The translations under genes were made by a program, and so were the position numbers. Below are positions 37,860 through 46,519 of a DNA stretch of 64,000 nt, piece by piece. Below the pieces are notes generated by a model that was not told the origin of the DNA, made no database searches, and saw only the letters and a program-made list of their open reading frames with translations. The stretch is from assembly GCA_947625195.1 (NCBI GenBank), contig CANQNK010000009.1, positions 1 through 64,000 of the forward strand, written 5' to 3'. Position 1 is the stretch's first letter, and each line of letters begins with the position of its first letter. The DNA is from an uncultured Clostridia bacterium (GTDB taxonomy: Bacteria > Bacillota > Clostridia > Oscillospirales > Ruminococcaceae).

Positions 37860-40265
37860 ATGAAGTATGATTTTTCCTCTGTGGAAAAGAAGTGGCAGAA
37901 AAAATGGGATGATCAAAAAACCTTTCGTGCCGAGGACGATCACACCAAGCCTAAGTTTTACGGACTTGTAGAGTTTCCGTATCCTTCGGGTCACGGAATG
38001 CATGTAGGACACATAAAGGCTTATTCGGGCCTTGAGGTGATATGCAGAAAAAGACGTATGCAGGGGTACAACGTTCTTTTCCCGATAGGCTTTGACGCTT
38101 ACGGTCTGCCGACGGAAAACTCAGCGATCAAGTTTGGAGTTCACCCGAGACAGATAACAGATGAAAATATCGTTAAATTTACAAACCAGCTTAAAAGTGT
38201 AGGCTTTTCTTTCGACTGGTCAAGGGTAGTGGATACTACCGACGAAGACTACTACAAGTGGACACAGTGGATCTTCCTTAAAATGTTTGAAAACGGACTT
38301 GTTTTCAGAGACAAAACAATGGTAAACTACTGCCCGAGCTGTAAGGTAGTTCTTTCCAATGAGGATTCTCAGGGCGGAAAGTGCGATATATGCCACAGCG
38401 ACATAATCCAGAAGACCAAGGAGGTGTGGTATTTAAGGATCACCGAATATGCGGATAAACTTCTTCAGGGCTTAAACGAGGTTGACTATTTGCCAAACAT
38501 AAAGCTCCAGCAGGAAAACTGGATAGGAAAATCAACAGGTGCTTTTGTTGATTTCAAGATAAAGGAGTTTGACGAGAGCCTTAAGATCTATACCACCCGT
38601 CCCGACACACTTTACGGAGTTACCTTTATGGTCATAGCGCCGGAGCATCCTATAATTCAGAAGCACCGTGACAGCATTTCAAATATCGACGCCCTTGACG
38701 AGTATAAATCAGAGTGCGCAAAAAAGAGCGAATTTGAAAGAACACAGCTTGTAAAGGATAAGACCGGAGTAAAGATCGAAGGACTTACCGCAGTAAACCC
38801 CGTCACCGGCAGGGAGATACCCATTTACATATCCGACTATGTAATGATGGGATACGGAACGGGTGCTATAATGGCAGTTCCCGCACACGATACAAGAGAC
38901 TATGAATTTGCAAAGAAATTCGGCATTGATATAATCGAGGTTATAAAGGGCGGAGATATTTCTAAAGAAGCCTACACAGGGGACGGCGAAATGATAAACT
39001 CCGGTGAGCTTGACGGAATCACCAATAAAAAGGACGCTATAGCAAAAATGCTCAACGTATTAGAGCGTCTCGGATGTGGTGAGAAGGGTGTTCAGTACAA
39101 AATGAAAGACTGGGCGTTTAACCGTCAGAGATACTGGGGAGAGCCTATTCCGATCATACACTGTCCTCACTGCGGAATGGTAGCGGTGCCTTATGATCAG
39201 CTTCCGCTTAAGCTGCCTGAGGTAGAGGACTTTAAGCCGGGAACGGACGGAGAAAGCCCTCTTGCCAAGATAGACGACTTTGTAAACTGCAAGTGTCCCA
39301 AGTGCGGCAAGGACGCAAAAAGAGAAACGGATACCATGCCTCAGTGGGCGGGATCCTCATGGTACTTCCTGCGCTACTGCGATCCTCACAACAACAGCGA
39401 GTTTGCTTCTAAGGAGGCGCTTGACTACTGGATGCCGGTAGATTGGTACAACGGCGGTATGGAGCACGTTACCAGACATATGATCTATTCTCGTTTTTGG
39501 CATAAGTTTCTTTATGATCTTGGGCTTGTGCCAACCTCAGAGCCATATGCCAAAAGAACCGCTCAGGGACTTATACTCGGCTCTGACGGTGAAAAGATGA
39601 GCAAGTCAAGGGGAAACGTAGTTGATCCTAACGATGTTGTTCTGGAATACGGCGCGGATGTTTTAAGGCTGTATGTGCTGTTTATGGGTGACTATGAAAA
39701 GGCAGCTCCGTGGCAGGAGCAGTCGATAAAGGGCTGTAAGAAGTTTCTTGACAGGGTGTGGGCCTTGCAGGATATGGTTGTCGGCGGCGAGGAGTATTCC
39801 GATGACTTAATGAGCAGCGTCCACAAAACAATAAAGAAGGTATCAAACGATATCGAAAACCTTAAGTTCAACACTGCCATTGCAGCCTTGATGACTCTTA
39901 TAAACGAGATATACGCTAAAAAAAGCATAACAAAAGGCGAGCTTAAGACGTTTATCACGCTTTTAAATCCGTTTGCTCCTCATATGACCGAAGAAATAAA
40001 CGAGCTCATGGGATATGAAGTACCGTTAAGCAGTACAGAGTGGGTGTCATATGATGAGGCTATGTGTATCGACGATACGATAGAGATAGTAGCGCAGATA
40101 AACGGAAAAGTGAAATGCAAGGCTGTTATTTCCAAGGACGCGACTAAAGACGAGGTTATAGCGCTTGTAAAGAGCGATGAAAAGATCATAGAGGCAACTA
40201 AGGGCAAAAATATCATAAAAGAGATTTACGTTCGCGGAAAGCTTGTAAATCTGGTTGTGAAGTAA
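37860..40265 (+). CDS. leuS: Leucyl-tRNA synthetase
   Basis: An 801-residue class I synthetase. The HIGH-type signature is HVGH in YPSGHGMHVGHIKA (~48), and KMSKS is at 579-583. The CP1 editing domain, which removes mischarged amino acids, has TTRPDTLYGVTFMVIAPEHP near residue 250. Zinc-type cysteine pairs are seen in CPSCKVVL...CDICHSD and CPHCG...CPKCGK. The length is normal for bacterial LeuRS. No T-box leader exists in front, since rsfS ends only 18 bases before, so control would be at the cluster level. Confidence 0.97.
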   Translation: MKYDFSSVEKKWQKKWDDQKTFRAEDDHTKPKFYGLVEFPYPSGHGMHVGHIKAYSGLEVICRKRRMQGYNVLFPIGFDAYGLPTENSAIKFGVHPRQITDENIVKFTNQLKSVGFSFDWSRVVDTTDEDYYKWTQWIFLKMFENGLVFRDKTMVNYCPSCKVVLSNEDSQGGKCDICHSDIIQKTKEVWYLRITEYADKLLQGLNEVDYLPNIKLQQENWIGKSTGAFVDFKIKEFDESLKIYTTRPDTLYGVTFMVIAPEHPIIQKHRDSISNIDALDEYKSECAKKSEFERTQLVKDKTGVKIEGLTAVNPVTGREIPIYISDYVMMGYGTGAIMAVPAHDTRDYEFAKKFGIDIIEVIKGGDISKEAYTGDGEMINSGELDGITNKKDAIAKMLNVLERLGCGEKGVQYKMKDWAFNRQRYWGEPIPIIHCPHCGMVAVPYDQLPLKLPEVEDFKPGTDGESPLAKIDDFVNCKCPKCGKDAKRETDTMPQWAGSSWYFLRYCDPHNNSEFASKEALDYWMPVDWYNGGMEHVTRHMIYSRFWHKFLYDLGLVPTSEPYAKRTAQGLILGSDGEKMSKSRGNVVDPNDVVLEYGADVLRLYVLFMGDYEKAAPWQEQSIKGCKKFLDRVWALQDMVVGGEEYSDDLMSSVHKTIKKVSNDIENLKFNTAIAALMTLINEIYAKKSITKGELKTFITLLNPFAPHMTEEINELMGYEVPLSSTEWVSYDEAMCIDDTIEIVAQINGKVKCKAVISKDATKDEVIALVKSDEKIIEATKGKNIIKEIYVRGKLVNLVVK

Positions 40266-40313
40266 TTTAATAATCGACAGCAGACGCCACAGGAAAATTA
40301 TTTGCAAAAATTC

Positions 40314-40342
40314 TTGACAATGTTTGTTTTCTGTTGTATAAT
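40314..40342 (+). promoter_or_regulatory. Strong promoter of rpsU
   Basis: A perfect TTGACA (40314-40319) and TATAAT (40337-40342) with 17-base spacing. Confidence 0.9.
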
Positions 40343-40351
40343 AAATTGAAA

Positions 40352-40495
40352 ACTTTTAAGATTTATAGCTTTTGTGAAAAAGCAGAGGAACGGGCAGACT
40401 GCTCTGACAATGGGGTTTTAACCCAGCCTTCACTATTCACTCTATGCAAAAGCCTTATATCTTTAAAGTCCTCTGTTATAGGTGACAAAGGGAGG
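40352..40495 (+). ncRNA. Candidate structured leader RNA of rpsU
   Basis: The ~155-base leader has a long closing helix: bases 40352-40374 pair with 40447-40469 at 19 of 23 positions. Inside are CAGAG (40383-40387) with CTCTG (40402-40406), and GGGT-TTTA-ACCC (40413-40424). CAGAGG (40383-40388) can instead pair with CCTCTG (40470-40475) beyond the helix, which would be a pseudoknot. CCTC there can also pair with GAGG of the GGGAGGG ribosome site. Such exclusive pairings suggest control of S21 translation. I do not recognise the RNA class. Confidence 0.6.
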
Positions 40496-40505
40496 GAATT
40501 TAACT

Positions 40506-40679
40506 ATGGCAGAAATTCGTGTCGGAAAAAACGAAACTCTTGATACTGCTCTTAAAAGATTTAAGAGAAGCTGTGCTAAGGACGGCGTTATCGCTGAGGT
40601 TCGTAAAAGAGAACACTACGAAAAGCCTTCTGTAAGACGTAAGAAAAAGTCTGAAGCTGCCCGCAAGAGAAAGTATTGA
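40506..40679 (+). CDS. rpsU: 30S ribosomal protein S21
   Basis: A 57-residue basic protein matching S21 ([20 protein letters not shown], then [18 protein letters not shown]). S21 binds near the anti-Shine-Dalgarno end of 16S rRNA and affects start-site choice. The gene stands alone between its own strong promoter and terminator, with GGGAGGG ahead of ATG 40506 and a long structured leader. Confidence 0.97.
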   Translation: MAEIRVGKNETLDTALKRFKRSCAKDGVIAEVRKREHYEKPSVRRKKKSEAARKRKY

Positions 40680-40685
40680 TCATTT

Positions 40686-40719
40686 AAGACAGGTGTCTGT
40701 AAATTGGCGCCTGTCTTTT
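40686..40719 (+). terminator. Intrinsic terminator after rpsU
   Basis: AAGACAGG pairs with CCTGTCTT, extended by TG/CG inner pairs, and the stem runs into TTTT. Confidence 0.8.
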
Positions 40720-40764
40720 CATATTCTGCATAAATTCACGCATATAATCTTACGAGGTGAGAAT

Positions 40765-41055
40765 ATGCGTTTTAGTTTCAGCGAATTGAAGGACAAAGAG
40801 GTAATTGATAAATCAACAGGCGCAAGAGTGGGCTTTGTGGATGACGTGGTAATGAATTTTGACGGCAGGGGAATTGAATCGATCGTAGTCTATGGCAGAC
40901 CAAAAGCATTCGGGCTTCTCGGTAGGGACGACGATCTTATAATCGACTTCTGCGACATCGACCTTATTGGTGAGGACACAATACTTGTAAATCTCACAAA
41001 TAGTAAATTCTGCATAAAAGACAAGAAGTTTGAGCTTAAAAATTTGTTAAAATAG
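40765..41055 (+). CDS. YlmC/YmxH family PRC-barrel protein
   Basis: A 96-residue PRC-barrel protein (FSELKDKEVIDKSTGARVGFVDDVVMNF). In Firmicutes, YlmC and YmxH are members linked to sporulation, but their molecular role is not settled. ATG 40765 follows ACGAGGTGAG; the upstream in-frame codons lie in the rpsU terminator and are unlikely to be translated. It sits alone before the rpsB promoter. Confidence 0.85.
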   Translation: MRFSFSELKDKEVIDKSTGARVGFVDDVVMNFDGRGIESIVVYGRPKAFGLLGRDDDLIIDFCDIDLIGEDTILVNLTNSKFCIKDKKFELKNLLK

Positions 41056-41070
41056 CCAGTAAGGTTATGG

Positions 41071-41099
41071 TTGAAATAAAAACTTGAAAGTGGTATAAT
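41071..41099 (+). promoter_or_regulatory. Promoter of rpsB-tsf
   Basis: TTGAAA (41071-41076) and TATAAT (41094-41099), 17 bases apart. Confidence 0.8.
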
Positions 41100-41105
41100 A
41101 TTTAA

Positions 41106-41180
41106 GCAATTCGCACGCATTTCTTTTGCGTATGGTTCCCGTGCTTTCGGGTAGTGCGCAATATAGGAAATGCGGAGGAA
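41106..41180 (+). ncRNA. Candidate structured leader of rpsB
   Basis: Between the promoter and rpsB, CGCAC (41112-41116) pairs with GTGCG (41154-41158) and encloses two small hairpins (GCA...TGC at 41117-41129, and CCCG-CGGG at 41138-41151). The folded shape and place fit an autoregulatory leader bound by ribosomal protein S2. A known family match was not tested. Confidence 0.5.
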
Positions 41181-41205
41181 AATAAACCAACAGGAGGAAC
41201 TACAA

Positions 41206-42009
41206 ATGTCAGTAGTATCAATGAAACAGCTTCTTGAAGCAGGTGTACATTTCGGACACCAGACAAGAAGATGGAACCCGAAAATGGCTCCGTACATTTT
41301 CACAGAGAGAAACGGTATTTACATCATCGACCTTCAGAAGACGGTGAAAAAGCTTGAGGAAGCTTATATGTTCATCAGAGACGTATCTGCTGAGGGCAAG
41401 GAGGTATTGTTTGTAGGTACCAAGAAGCAAGCTGCCGACAGCGTTAAGGAAGAGGCTTTAAGAGCTGATGCCCATTTTGTTAACGCAAGATGGCTGGGCG
41501 GTATGATGACAAACTTTAAAACCATAAAGCAGAGAATCAGAAGACTTGAGCAGCTTCACACAATGGCTGAGGACGGAACCTTTGATCTTCTTCCTAAGAA
41601 GGAAGTTACAAAGCTCAATCTTGAAATTGAAAAGCTTGAAAAATTCCTAGGCGGAATAAAGAATATGAAGGATCTTCCGGGTGCTCTGTTCATTGTTGAC
41701 CCGAGAAAGGAAAAGATAGCAGTTTCTGAAGCAAGAAAGCTTGGAATCCCGGTCGTAGCTATAGTTGACACAAACTGTGATCCCGATGAGGTCGATTACG
41801 TTATCCCGGGTAATGACGACGCTATACGTGCAGTAAAGCTTATCGCAGGCGCAATGGCTGACGCTATTATTGAGGGCAGACAGGGAGAAGCCGGCGTTGC
41901 TGAGGCACAGATGGAAGCAGCTCAATCGGCTGAAACCGAGTCCGTTGATGAGGCTGCTGAGGCGCAGGAGACGCCCGAAGAGGGAACTGAGGCTGCAAGC
42001 GCAGAATAG
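41206..42009 (+). CDS. rpsB: 30S ribosomal protein S2
   Basis: A 267-residue S2 ([46 protein letters not shown]-type segment). The last ~40 residues form an acidic, Ala/Glu-rich tail not needed for the fold and common in Clostridia. AGGAGG precedes ATG 41206; the upstream in-frame ATG at 41170 is part of the leader. It forms an operon with tsf. Confidence 0.96.
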   Translation: MSVVSMKQLLEAGVHFGHQTRRWNPKMAPYIFTERNGIYIIDLQKTVKKLEEAYMFIRDVSAEGKEVLFVGTKKQAADSVKEEALRADAHFVNARWLGGMMTNFKTIKQRIRRLEQLHTMAEDGTFDLLPKKEVTKLNLEIEKLEKFLGGIKNMKDLPGALFIVDPRKEKIAVSEARKLGIPVVAIVDTNCDPDEVDYVIPGNDDAIRAVKLIAGAMADAIIEGRQGEAGVAEAQMEAAQSAETESVDEAAEAQETPEEGTEAASAE

Positions 42010-42045
42010 AAAAAGCATATATACTTTACTTTGGAGGAATATAAA

Positions 42046-42960
42046 ATGGGAAAGGTATCCGTACAGGAGATTAAGGATCTTATGAAGTCTACCGGTGTCG
42101 GTATGATGGACTGTAAAAAGGCTCTTGAAGCAGCAGACGGCGACGCTAAGCAGGCGGTAGTCATCCTTCGCGAAAAGGGACTTGCAACTCAGGCAAAGAA
42201 GAGCAGCAGAGTTTCGGCAGAGGGTATCGTTACAAGCGTTGTAGAGGGAAATGTCGGCGCTGTTTTAGAGGTCAATATAGAAACAGACTTTGCGGCAAAC
42301 AACGAGGAGTTCAAGGAGTTTGTTGCAAATGTAGCAAAGACGGTTATTGAAAAGGATCCTAAGGATGTTGACGCGCTTAAGGCTGAGAAGATCAGTGGCG
42401 GCGACAAGAGTGTTGAGGAAGCGCTTCAGGACATTTTTATTAAGATAAGAGAAAATATCGTTATTCGTCGTTTTAAGAGATTTGAAGGAGTTTTGGTTCC
42501 TTATGTACATGGCGGCGGAAGCATAGGCGTAATGGTAAAGCTTGATACCGATCTTCCTGCCGATAAGGTATTTGAGGTCGGTAAGGACTGTGCGCTTCAG
42601 GTTGCCGCTATGAATCCTTCATACCTTGACAGAGCGTCTGTACCTGACAGTGCTCTTGAGGAGGAGAAAAAGATAATGCTCGCTCAGATGGCTGAGGATC
42701 CTAAAATGGCTAACAAGCCGGAGCAGGTAAAGGTAAAAATCGTTGACGGAAAGATCGGAAAGTTCTATTCTGAGAACTGCTTGCTTGAGCAGGCTTTTGT
42801 AAAGGACGACAAGGTTTCTGTCGGTAAGTATGTTGAATCTGCCGCAAAGGAGCTTGGCGGCTCTATTAAGGTAGTAGACTTTGTTCGTTTCGAACGCGGA
42901 GAGGGAATTGAGAAGAAGGAAGACAACTTCGCTGACGAAGTTGCAAGCATGATCAAGTAA
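42046..42960 (+). CDS. tsf: Elongation factor Ts
   Basis: A 304-residue EF-Ts, the exchange factor that reloads EF-Tu with GTP. The N-terminal UBA-like domain (VQEIKDLMKSTGVGMMDCKK) and the family motif ETDFAANNEEF are visible, and the core repeats once. GGAGG precedes ATG 42046. A terminator follows the gene. Confidence 0.97.
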   Translation: MGKVSVQEIKDLMKSTGVGMMDCKKALEAADGDAKQAVVILREKGLATQAKKSSRVSAEGIVTSVVEGNVGAVLEVNIETDFAANNEEFKEFVANVAKTVIEKDPKDVDALKAEKISGGDKSVEEALQDIFIKIRENIVIRRFKRFEGVLVPYVHGGGSIGVMVKLDTDLPADKVFEVGKDCALQVAAMNPSYLDRASVPDSALEEEKKIMLAQMAEDPKMANKPEQVKVKIVDGKIGKFYSENCLLEQAFVKDDKVSVGKYVESAAKELGGSIKVVDFVRFERGEGIEKKEDNFADEVASMIK

Positions 42961-42980
42961 CTGTAAATCGTTGAATAAAT

Positions 42981-43006
42981 AAAGGACGGTATTCCGTCCT
43001 TTTATT
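42981..43006 (+). terminator. Intrinsic terminator after tsf
   Basis: AAAGGACGG pairs with CCGTCCTTT around a TATT loop, then TATTTT follows. It lies 20 bases before the Nudix gene. Confidence 0.85.
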
Positions 43007-43026
43007 TTATAGGCCGGGTGAAAGAA

Positions 43027-43500
43027 ATGGGGTACATTTCAGATTTGCGAAAAACAGTAGGGCATAAACCTATAATAATGGTTACAGCTTGCGTTCTTGT
43101 ACTAAACAGCGATAATCAGATCTTGCTGCAAAAGCGAAAGGACAACGGCTTCTGGGGCTATCCGGGAGGGGCTGTGGAGCTTGGTGAATCTGTAGAGGAA
43201 ACCGCAAAAAGAGAGGTCTTTGAAGAAACCGGTTTGATTGTAAACGAATTAAGGCTGTTTGGAGTTTTTTCGGGTAAGGACAGGCACTATGTGTATTATA
43301 ACAAGGACGAGGTTTATATTACCGAGGTGGTTTTCGTCTGCGATAACTACAAAGGAAAGTTGCAGATACAGCCTGATGAGGTAATCTGTCAGCGATTTTT
43401 CGACTTGGAGAAGCTGCCTTATGGCATTTCGCCTATGAATATTGATGTAATTAAAGAGTTTACTGATAAATTTAAAAGTAATAAGGAGTTTTATAAATGA
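43027..43500 (+). CDS. Nudix hydrolase
   Basis: A 157-residue Nudix hydrolase that cleaves a nucleoside diphosphate linked to another group. The Nudix box GAVELGESVEETAKREVFEE (then TGL) fits G-x5-E-x7-REUxEExGU. The N-terminus (MGYISDLRKTVGHKPIIM) is typical of a large clostridial subgroup whose substrate is unknown. ATG 43027 is preferred to GTG 43018 on this N-terminal pattern. The stop overlaps the SCIFF maturase start by four bases. Confidence 0.88.
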   Translation: MGYISDLRKTVGHKPIIMVTACVLVLNSDNQILLQKRKDNGFWGYPGGAVELGESVEETAKREVFEETGLIVNELRLFGVFSGKDRHYVYYNKDEVYITEVVFVCDNYKGKLQIQPDEVICQRFFDLEKLPYGISPMNIDVIKEFTDKFKSNKEFYK

Positions 43501-44861
43501 TACATAAATTCAAACTCGGCGGATATTTTATCGTGTTGGATGTAAATTCCGGCGGAGTTCACAGTGTGGATGAGCTTACCTATGATTTGCTCGACTATGT
43601 CAAGCCGCCTTTTCAAAGCGATATGTTAAGCGAAGCTGTTGATACCCTAAAGGACAGATATAGCGAAAATGAGATCAATGAAGCCTATGATGAGATAAAA
43701 GAGCTATATGAAGATAAAATTCTGTTCTCTGAAGATAACTATGAAAAATTTGCAGATTATTCGGTTGTTTCTCCCATAAAGGCTATGTGTCTGCATATAG
43801 CGCACGACTGTAATCTGAGATGTAAATACTGCTTTGCGTCTACCGGCGATTTTGGCGGGGGAAGAAAGCTTATGGATCTTGAAACCGGAAAGGCGGCAAT
43901 AGATTTTCTTATAAAAAACAGTGGCGACCGCGTAAATTTAGAGCTTGACTTTTTCGGCGGAGAACCGCTTATGAACTTTGATGTAGTAAAGCAGATAGTA
44001 AGCTATGCACGGAGCAAGGAAAAGGAACACAATAAAAACTTTCGCTTTACAATAACCACAAACGGAATGCTTCTGACTGAAGATAAGATCGACTTTATTA
44101 ACAAAGAGATGTCCAATGTTGTTTTATCAATAGACGGAAGAAAAGAAGTAAATGACAGGCTTCGTGTGAGAGCGGACGGGACCGGTTGTTATGATAAGAT
44201 AGTAGACGGCTATAAGAAACTTGTTTCAAAGCGCGGTGACAAGGATTATTATGTGCGCGGCACATACACAAAGTACAACCTTGATTTTTCAAACGATGTT
44301 TTGCACCTTTATGATCTGGGTTTTGATCAGGTTTCGGTAGAGCCTGTAATGGCAGACCCTGATGAGCCTTACGCAATAACAGATGATGACGTTGAGCGTA
44401 TATATAAGGAATACGAGGTACTGGCGGATAAGCTTCAGAAAATACGCGAAGATGGCGGATTTTTAAACTTTTTCCACTTTATGCTGGATCTTGATCAGGG
44501 GCCGTGTGCAATAAAGCGTCTCAGAGGATGCGGCAGCGGAAACGAATATGTAGCCATAACCCCTGACGGCGACATATATCCTTGCCACCAGTTTGTCGGA
44601 ATTCCCGAGTTTAAGATGGGAAATCTTCACGATGGTACATTTGATATGAGTATCAAAGAGCGTTTTGCAAAAACTCATGTGTATGCCAAAGAGGACTGTA
44701 AAGAGTGCTGGGCAAAATTTTACTGCTCCGGCGGCTGTAACGCAAATAACTTTTTGTATGAAGGGGATATTTTAAAAGTGCATAAGCTTTCATGCAAGCT
44801 TCAAAAAAAGCGTCTTGAGTGCGCGATAATGCTTCAGATGAAGCGAATTCTAGAAAAGTAA
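43497..44861 (+). CDS. SCIFF-type radical SAM/SPASM peptide maturase
   Basis: A 454-residue SPASM radical SAM enzyme. The first [4Fe-4S] site is C105-x3-C109-x2-C112 (CNLRCKYC), and the C-terminal SPASM cysteines are seen in CAIKRLRGCGSG, YPCHQF, CKECWAKFYCSGGC and KLSCKL. The N-terminus (MIHKFKLGGYFIVLDVNSGG) and the run HIAHDCNLRCKYCFASTGDF match the maturases that put thioether crosslinks into SCIFF peptides (six cysteines in forty-five residues), a near-universal clostridial RiPP. The SCIFF peptide gene, usually just upstream, is not in this window; a Nudix gene overlaps this start instead. The name is strong; the substrate location is open. Confidence 0.88.
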   Translation: MIHKFKLGGYFIVLDVNSGGVHSVDELTYDLLDYVKPPFQSDMLSEAVDTLKDRYSENEINEAYDEIKELYEDKILFSEDNYEKFADYSVVSPIKAMCLHIAHDCNLRCKYCFASTGDFGGGRKLMDLETGKAAIDFLIKNSGDRVNLELDFFGGEPLMNFDVVKQIVSYARSKEKEHNKNFRFTITTNGMLLTEDKIDFINKEMSNVVLSIDGRKEVNDRLRVRADGTGCYDKIVDGYKKLVSKRGDKDYYVRGTYTKYNLDFSNDVLHLYDLGFDQVSVEPVMADPDEPYAITDDDVERIYKEYEVLADKLQKIREDGGFLNFFHFMLDLDQGPCAIKRLRGCGSGNEYVAITPDGDIYPCHQFVGIPEFKMGNLHDGTFDMSIKERFAKTHVYAKEDCKECWAKFYCSGGCNANNFLYEGDILKVHKLSCKLQKKRLECAIMLQMKRILEK

Positions 44862-44873
44862 ATTACTACATAT

Positions 44874-44903
44874 GCCTTTGGTGAAAAAGCCAAAGGCTTT
44901 TTT
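44874..44903 (+). terminator. Intrinsic terminator after the SCIFF maturase
   Basis: GCCTTTGG (44874-44881) pairs with CCAAAGGC (44890-44897) and a run of T residues follows. Confidence 0.85.
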
Positions 44904-44927
44904 GTTGTCATAACGGGACAACTTCTA

Positions 44928-44956
44928 ACATATTATTTTGTAAGACAAGACCGTAA
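44928..44956 (+). promoter_or_regulatory. Possible sporulation (sigma-E-like) promoter of spoIIIA
   Basis: ACATATT (44928-44934) resembles the sigma-E -35 element, and ACCGTAAT about 14-15 bases later weakly resembles its -10. In Bacillus the spoIIIA operon is under sigma-E. There is no good sigma-A promoter here. The match is loose and mostly supported by context. Confidence 0.3.
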
Positions 44957-44981
44957 TGGTTAAAATATTAGGAGCAGAAAA

Positions 44982-45905
44982 ATGAATAACAAATATCTCT
45001 ATGCGCTTGACCTTTTGCCACTGGGGCTCAAAAACTCAGTGGATAAGCTAAGCATGACAGACATTATGAGCATAAGCGAAATAAGACTTAGAACAAACGG
45101 CTTTCTGACGGTAAAAAGACAGCAGTCAGAGGCATTTGTAACATACGGTGGAAATCTATCAACATCCACCGCAAACGCAGTGCCGGTGTTTAAAAACGAT
45201 GTGGACTATACCTATCATAGAGCCTTTGAAAATTCGCTTTACAGCTATGAGGAGGAGCTTAAAAACGGTTTTATAACTACAAAGGGCGGAAACAGAGTGG
45301 GCTTTTCATCATCTTTTATATATGAAAACGGAAAAGTATCAAGAATTCACGAGGTTACTGGAATAAATATAAGAATTGCAAGGGAGATTAAAAACATATC
45401 TAAGCCCGTGTTTGAAAAAATAGATTTTAAAAAACCAAAAAGCCTTATAATATGCGGACCTCCCGCTAGTGGAAAAACCACGCTTCTTAGAGATATAGCA
45501 AGAGAGCTGGGAAATGTATACACCGTTACTATAATAGATGAGCGAAATGAAATAGCCTCAGCTTCAGACGGAGAGATTGAAAACGATGTGGGGCGTTTTA
45601 CCGATGTTTTAAGCGGGGTTTCCAAAAAAGAGGGGATTAAAAGAGCTGTCAGACTTATGTCCCCTCAGTTTATTATTTGTGACGAGATAGGTTTAAGCGA
45701 AGAACATAAAAGCTTTGAATACGCAAGAAACTCAGGAGTAAAGCTTATAGCCACCACACATTCCGATTCGGTAGAAGACGCGCTTAAAAAGCCGCTTATA
45801 AAAAAGATGATAAGACAAAGCTTTTTCGACTATGCTCTGTTCATATCTCAGGACAGAAAAATAGCGGAGATAAAATGCCTAAGAGGAGAACCCGTAAAGA
45901 AATGA
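44982..45905 (+). CDS. spoIIIAA: Stage III sporulation protein AA
   Basis: A 307-residue secretion-type ATPase that powers the SpoIIIA-SpoIIQ channel linking mother cell and forespore. Walker A is CGPPASGKTTLLRDIARELG and Walker B is QFIICDEIG. Resemblance to GspE/VirB11 ATPases is known for the family. It is the first of eight genes that follow each other almost without gaps. Preceded by TTAGGAGC. Confidence 0.94.
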   Translation: MNNKYLYALDLLPLGLKNSVDKLSMTDIMSISEIRLRTNGFLTVKRQQSEAFVTYGGNLSTSTANAVPVFKNDVDYTYHRAFENSLYSYEEELKNGFITTKGGNRVGFSSSFIYENGKVSRIHEVTGINIRIAREIKNISKPVFEKIDFKKPKSLIICGPPASGKTTLLRDIARELGNVYTVTIIDERNEIASASDGEIENDVGRFTDVLSGVSKKEGIKRAVRLMSPQFIICDEIGLSEEHKSFEYARNSGVKLIATTHSDSVEDALKKPLIKKMIRQSFFDYALFISQDRKIAEIKCLRGEPVKK

Positions 45906-46315
45906 ATATCAAATATGCAGGAATACTGCTTATATTTATAACCCTCAGTATGGCTGGAAGGTATAAGGCGCTGGCTGTAAAAAAAGAGGTGGATTCCTTA
46001 AAAGACCTCATCGACGCTGTAATCGACAACAAAATCCTGCTTAAAAGCGAGCGCAAGCGATCATGCGAAATAACAGCAGATATAAAAGAAAAGCTAAGGT
46101 TCATTCAAAACAAGGAGGTCGTTTTGATAACGAACGGACTAATTAGTAAGATAGGCACTACCTCGCTTGAGGGGCAGCTTTTACTGTTTGACGGCTGCTG
46201 CGAAAGGCTTAACAACATACTAATTAGGCTTGAGGAAAAATCTTACGCAAAGAAAAAGCTTTACAGCTCTTTAGGGGTTATTTTAGGAGCGTTTGCCGCA
46301 GTAATGCTTGTATAG
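45875..46315 (+). CDS. spoIIIAB: Stage III sporulation protein AB
   Basis: A 146-residue membrane protein of the SpoIIIA channel, with an N-terminal helix (YAGILLIFITLSMAG) and a C-terminal helix (GVILGAFAAVMLV). The cytosolic middle is helical; family members resemble GspF-type platform domains. The start ATG 45875, supported by GGAG five bases before it, overlaps spoIIIAA by 31 bases; an ATG at 45902 is possible. It is slightly shorter than the ~170 residues usual in Bacillus. Confidence 0.85.
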   Translation: MPKRRTRKEMNIKYAGILLIFITLSMAGRYKALAVKKEVDSLKDLIDAVIDNKILLKSERKRSCEITADIKEKLRFIQNKEVVLITNGLISKIGTTSLEGQLLLFDGCCERLNNILIRLEEKSYAKKKLYSSLGVILGAFAAVMLV

Positions 46316-46324
46316 AGGTAAAAA

Positions 46325-46519
46325 ATGGAAGTTGATTTGATTTTTAAAATTGCAATAATCGGAATAATAGTATCAGTTCTTAATATTCTTCTGAAAAAAG
46401 CAGAGCGTGACGAGCAGGCAATGATGATAACCATAGCGGGACTTGTAATTGTTCTGGTGCTGATAATAAATCAGATAAGCGGCCTGTTTGATACGATACA
46501 AAGCGTGTTTGATTTGTAA
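46325..46519 (+). CDS. spoIIIAC: Stage III sporulation protein AC
   Basis: A 64-residue protein with two membrane helices (IIVSVLNILL and TIAGLVIVLVLIINQI) separated by a short polar turn with KAERDEQA. This size and layout fit SpoIIIAC, a small inner-membrane part of the channel. Its stop directly touches the spoIIIAD start. Confidence 0.9.
   Translation: MEVDLIFKIAIIGIIVSVLNILLKKAERDEQAMMITIAGLVIVLVLIINQISGLFDTIQSVFDL

Noticed and set aside
42961-44981. SCIFF precursor peptide near the maturase
   Set aside because: The flanks hold only terminators, the Nudix gene and the spoIIIA start; no short frame with six cysteines was found on either strand.
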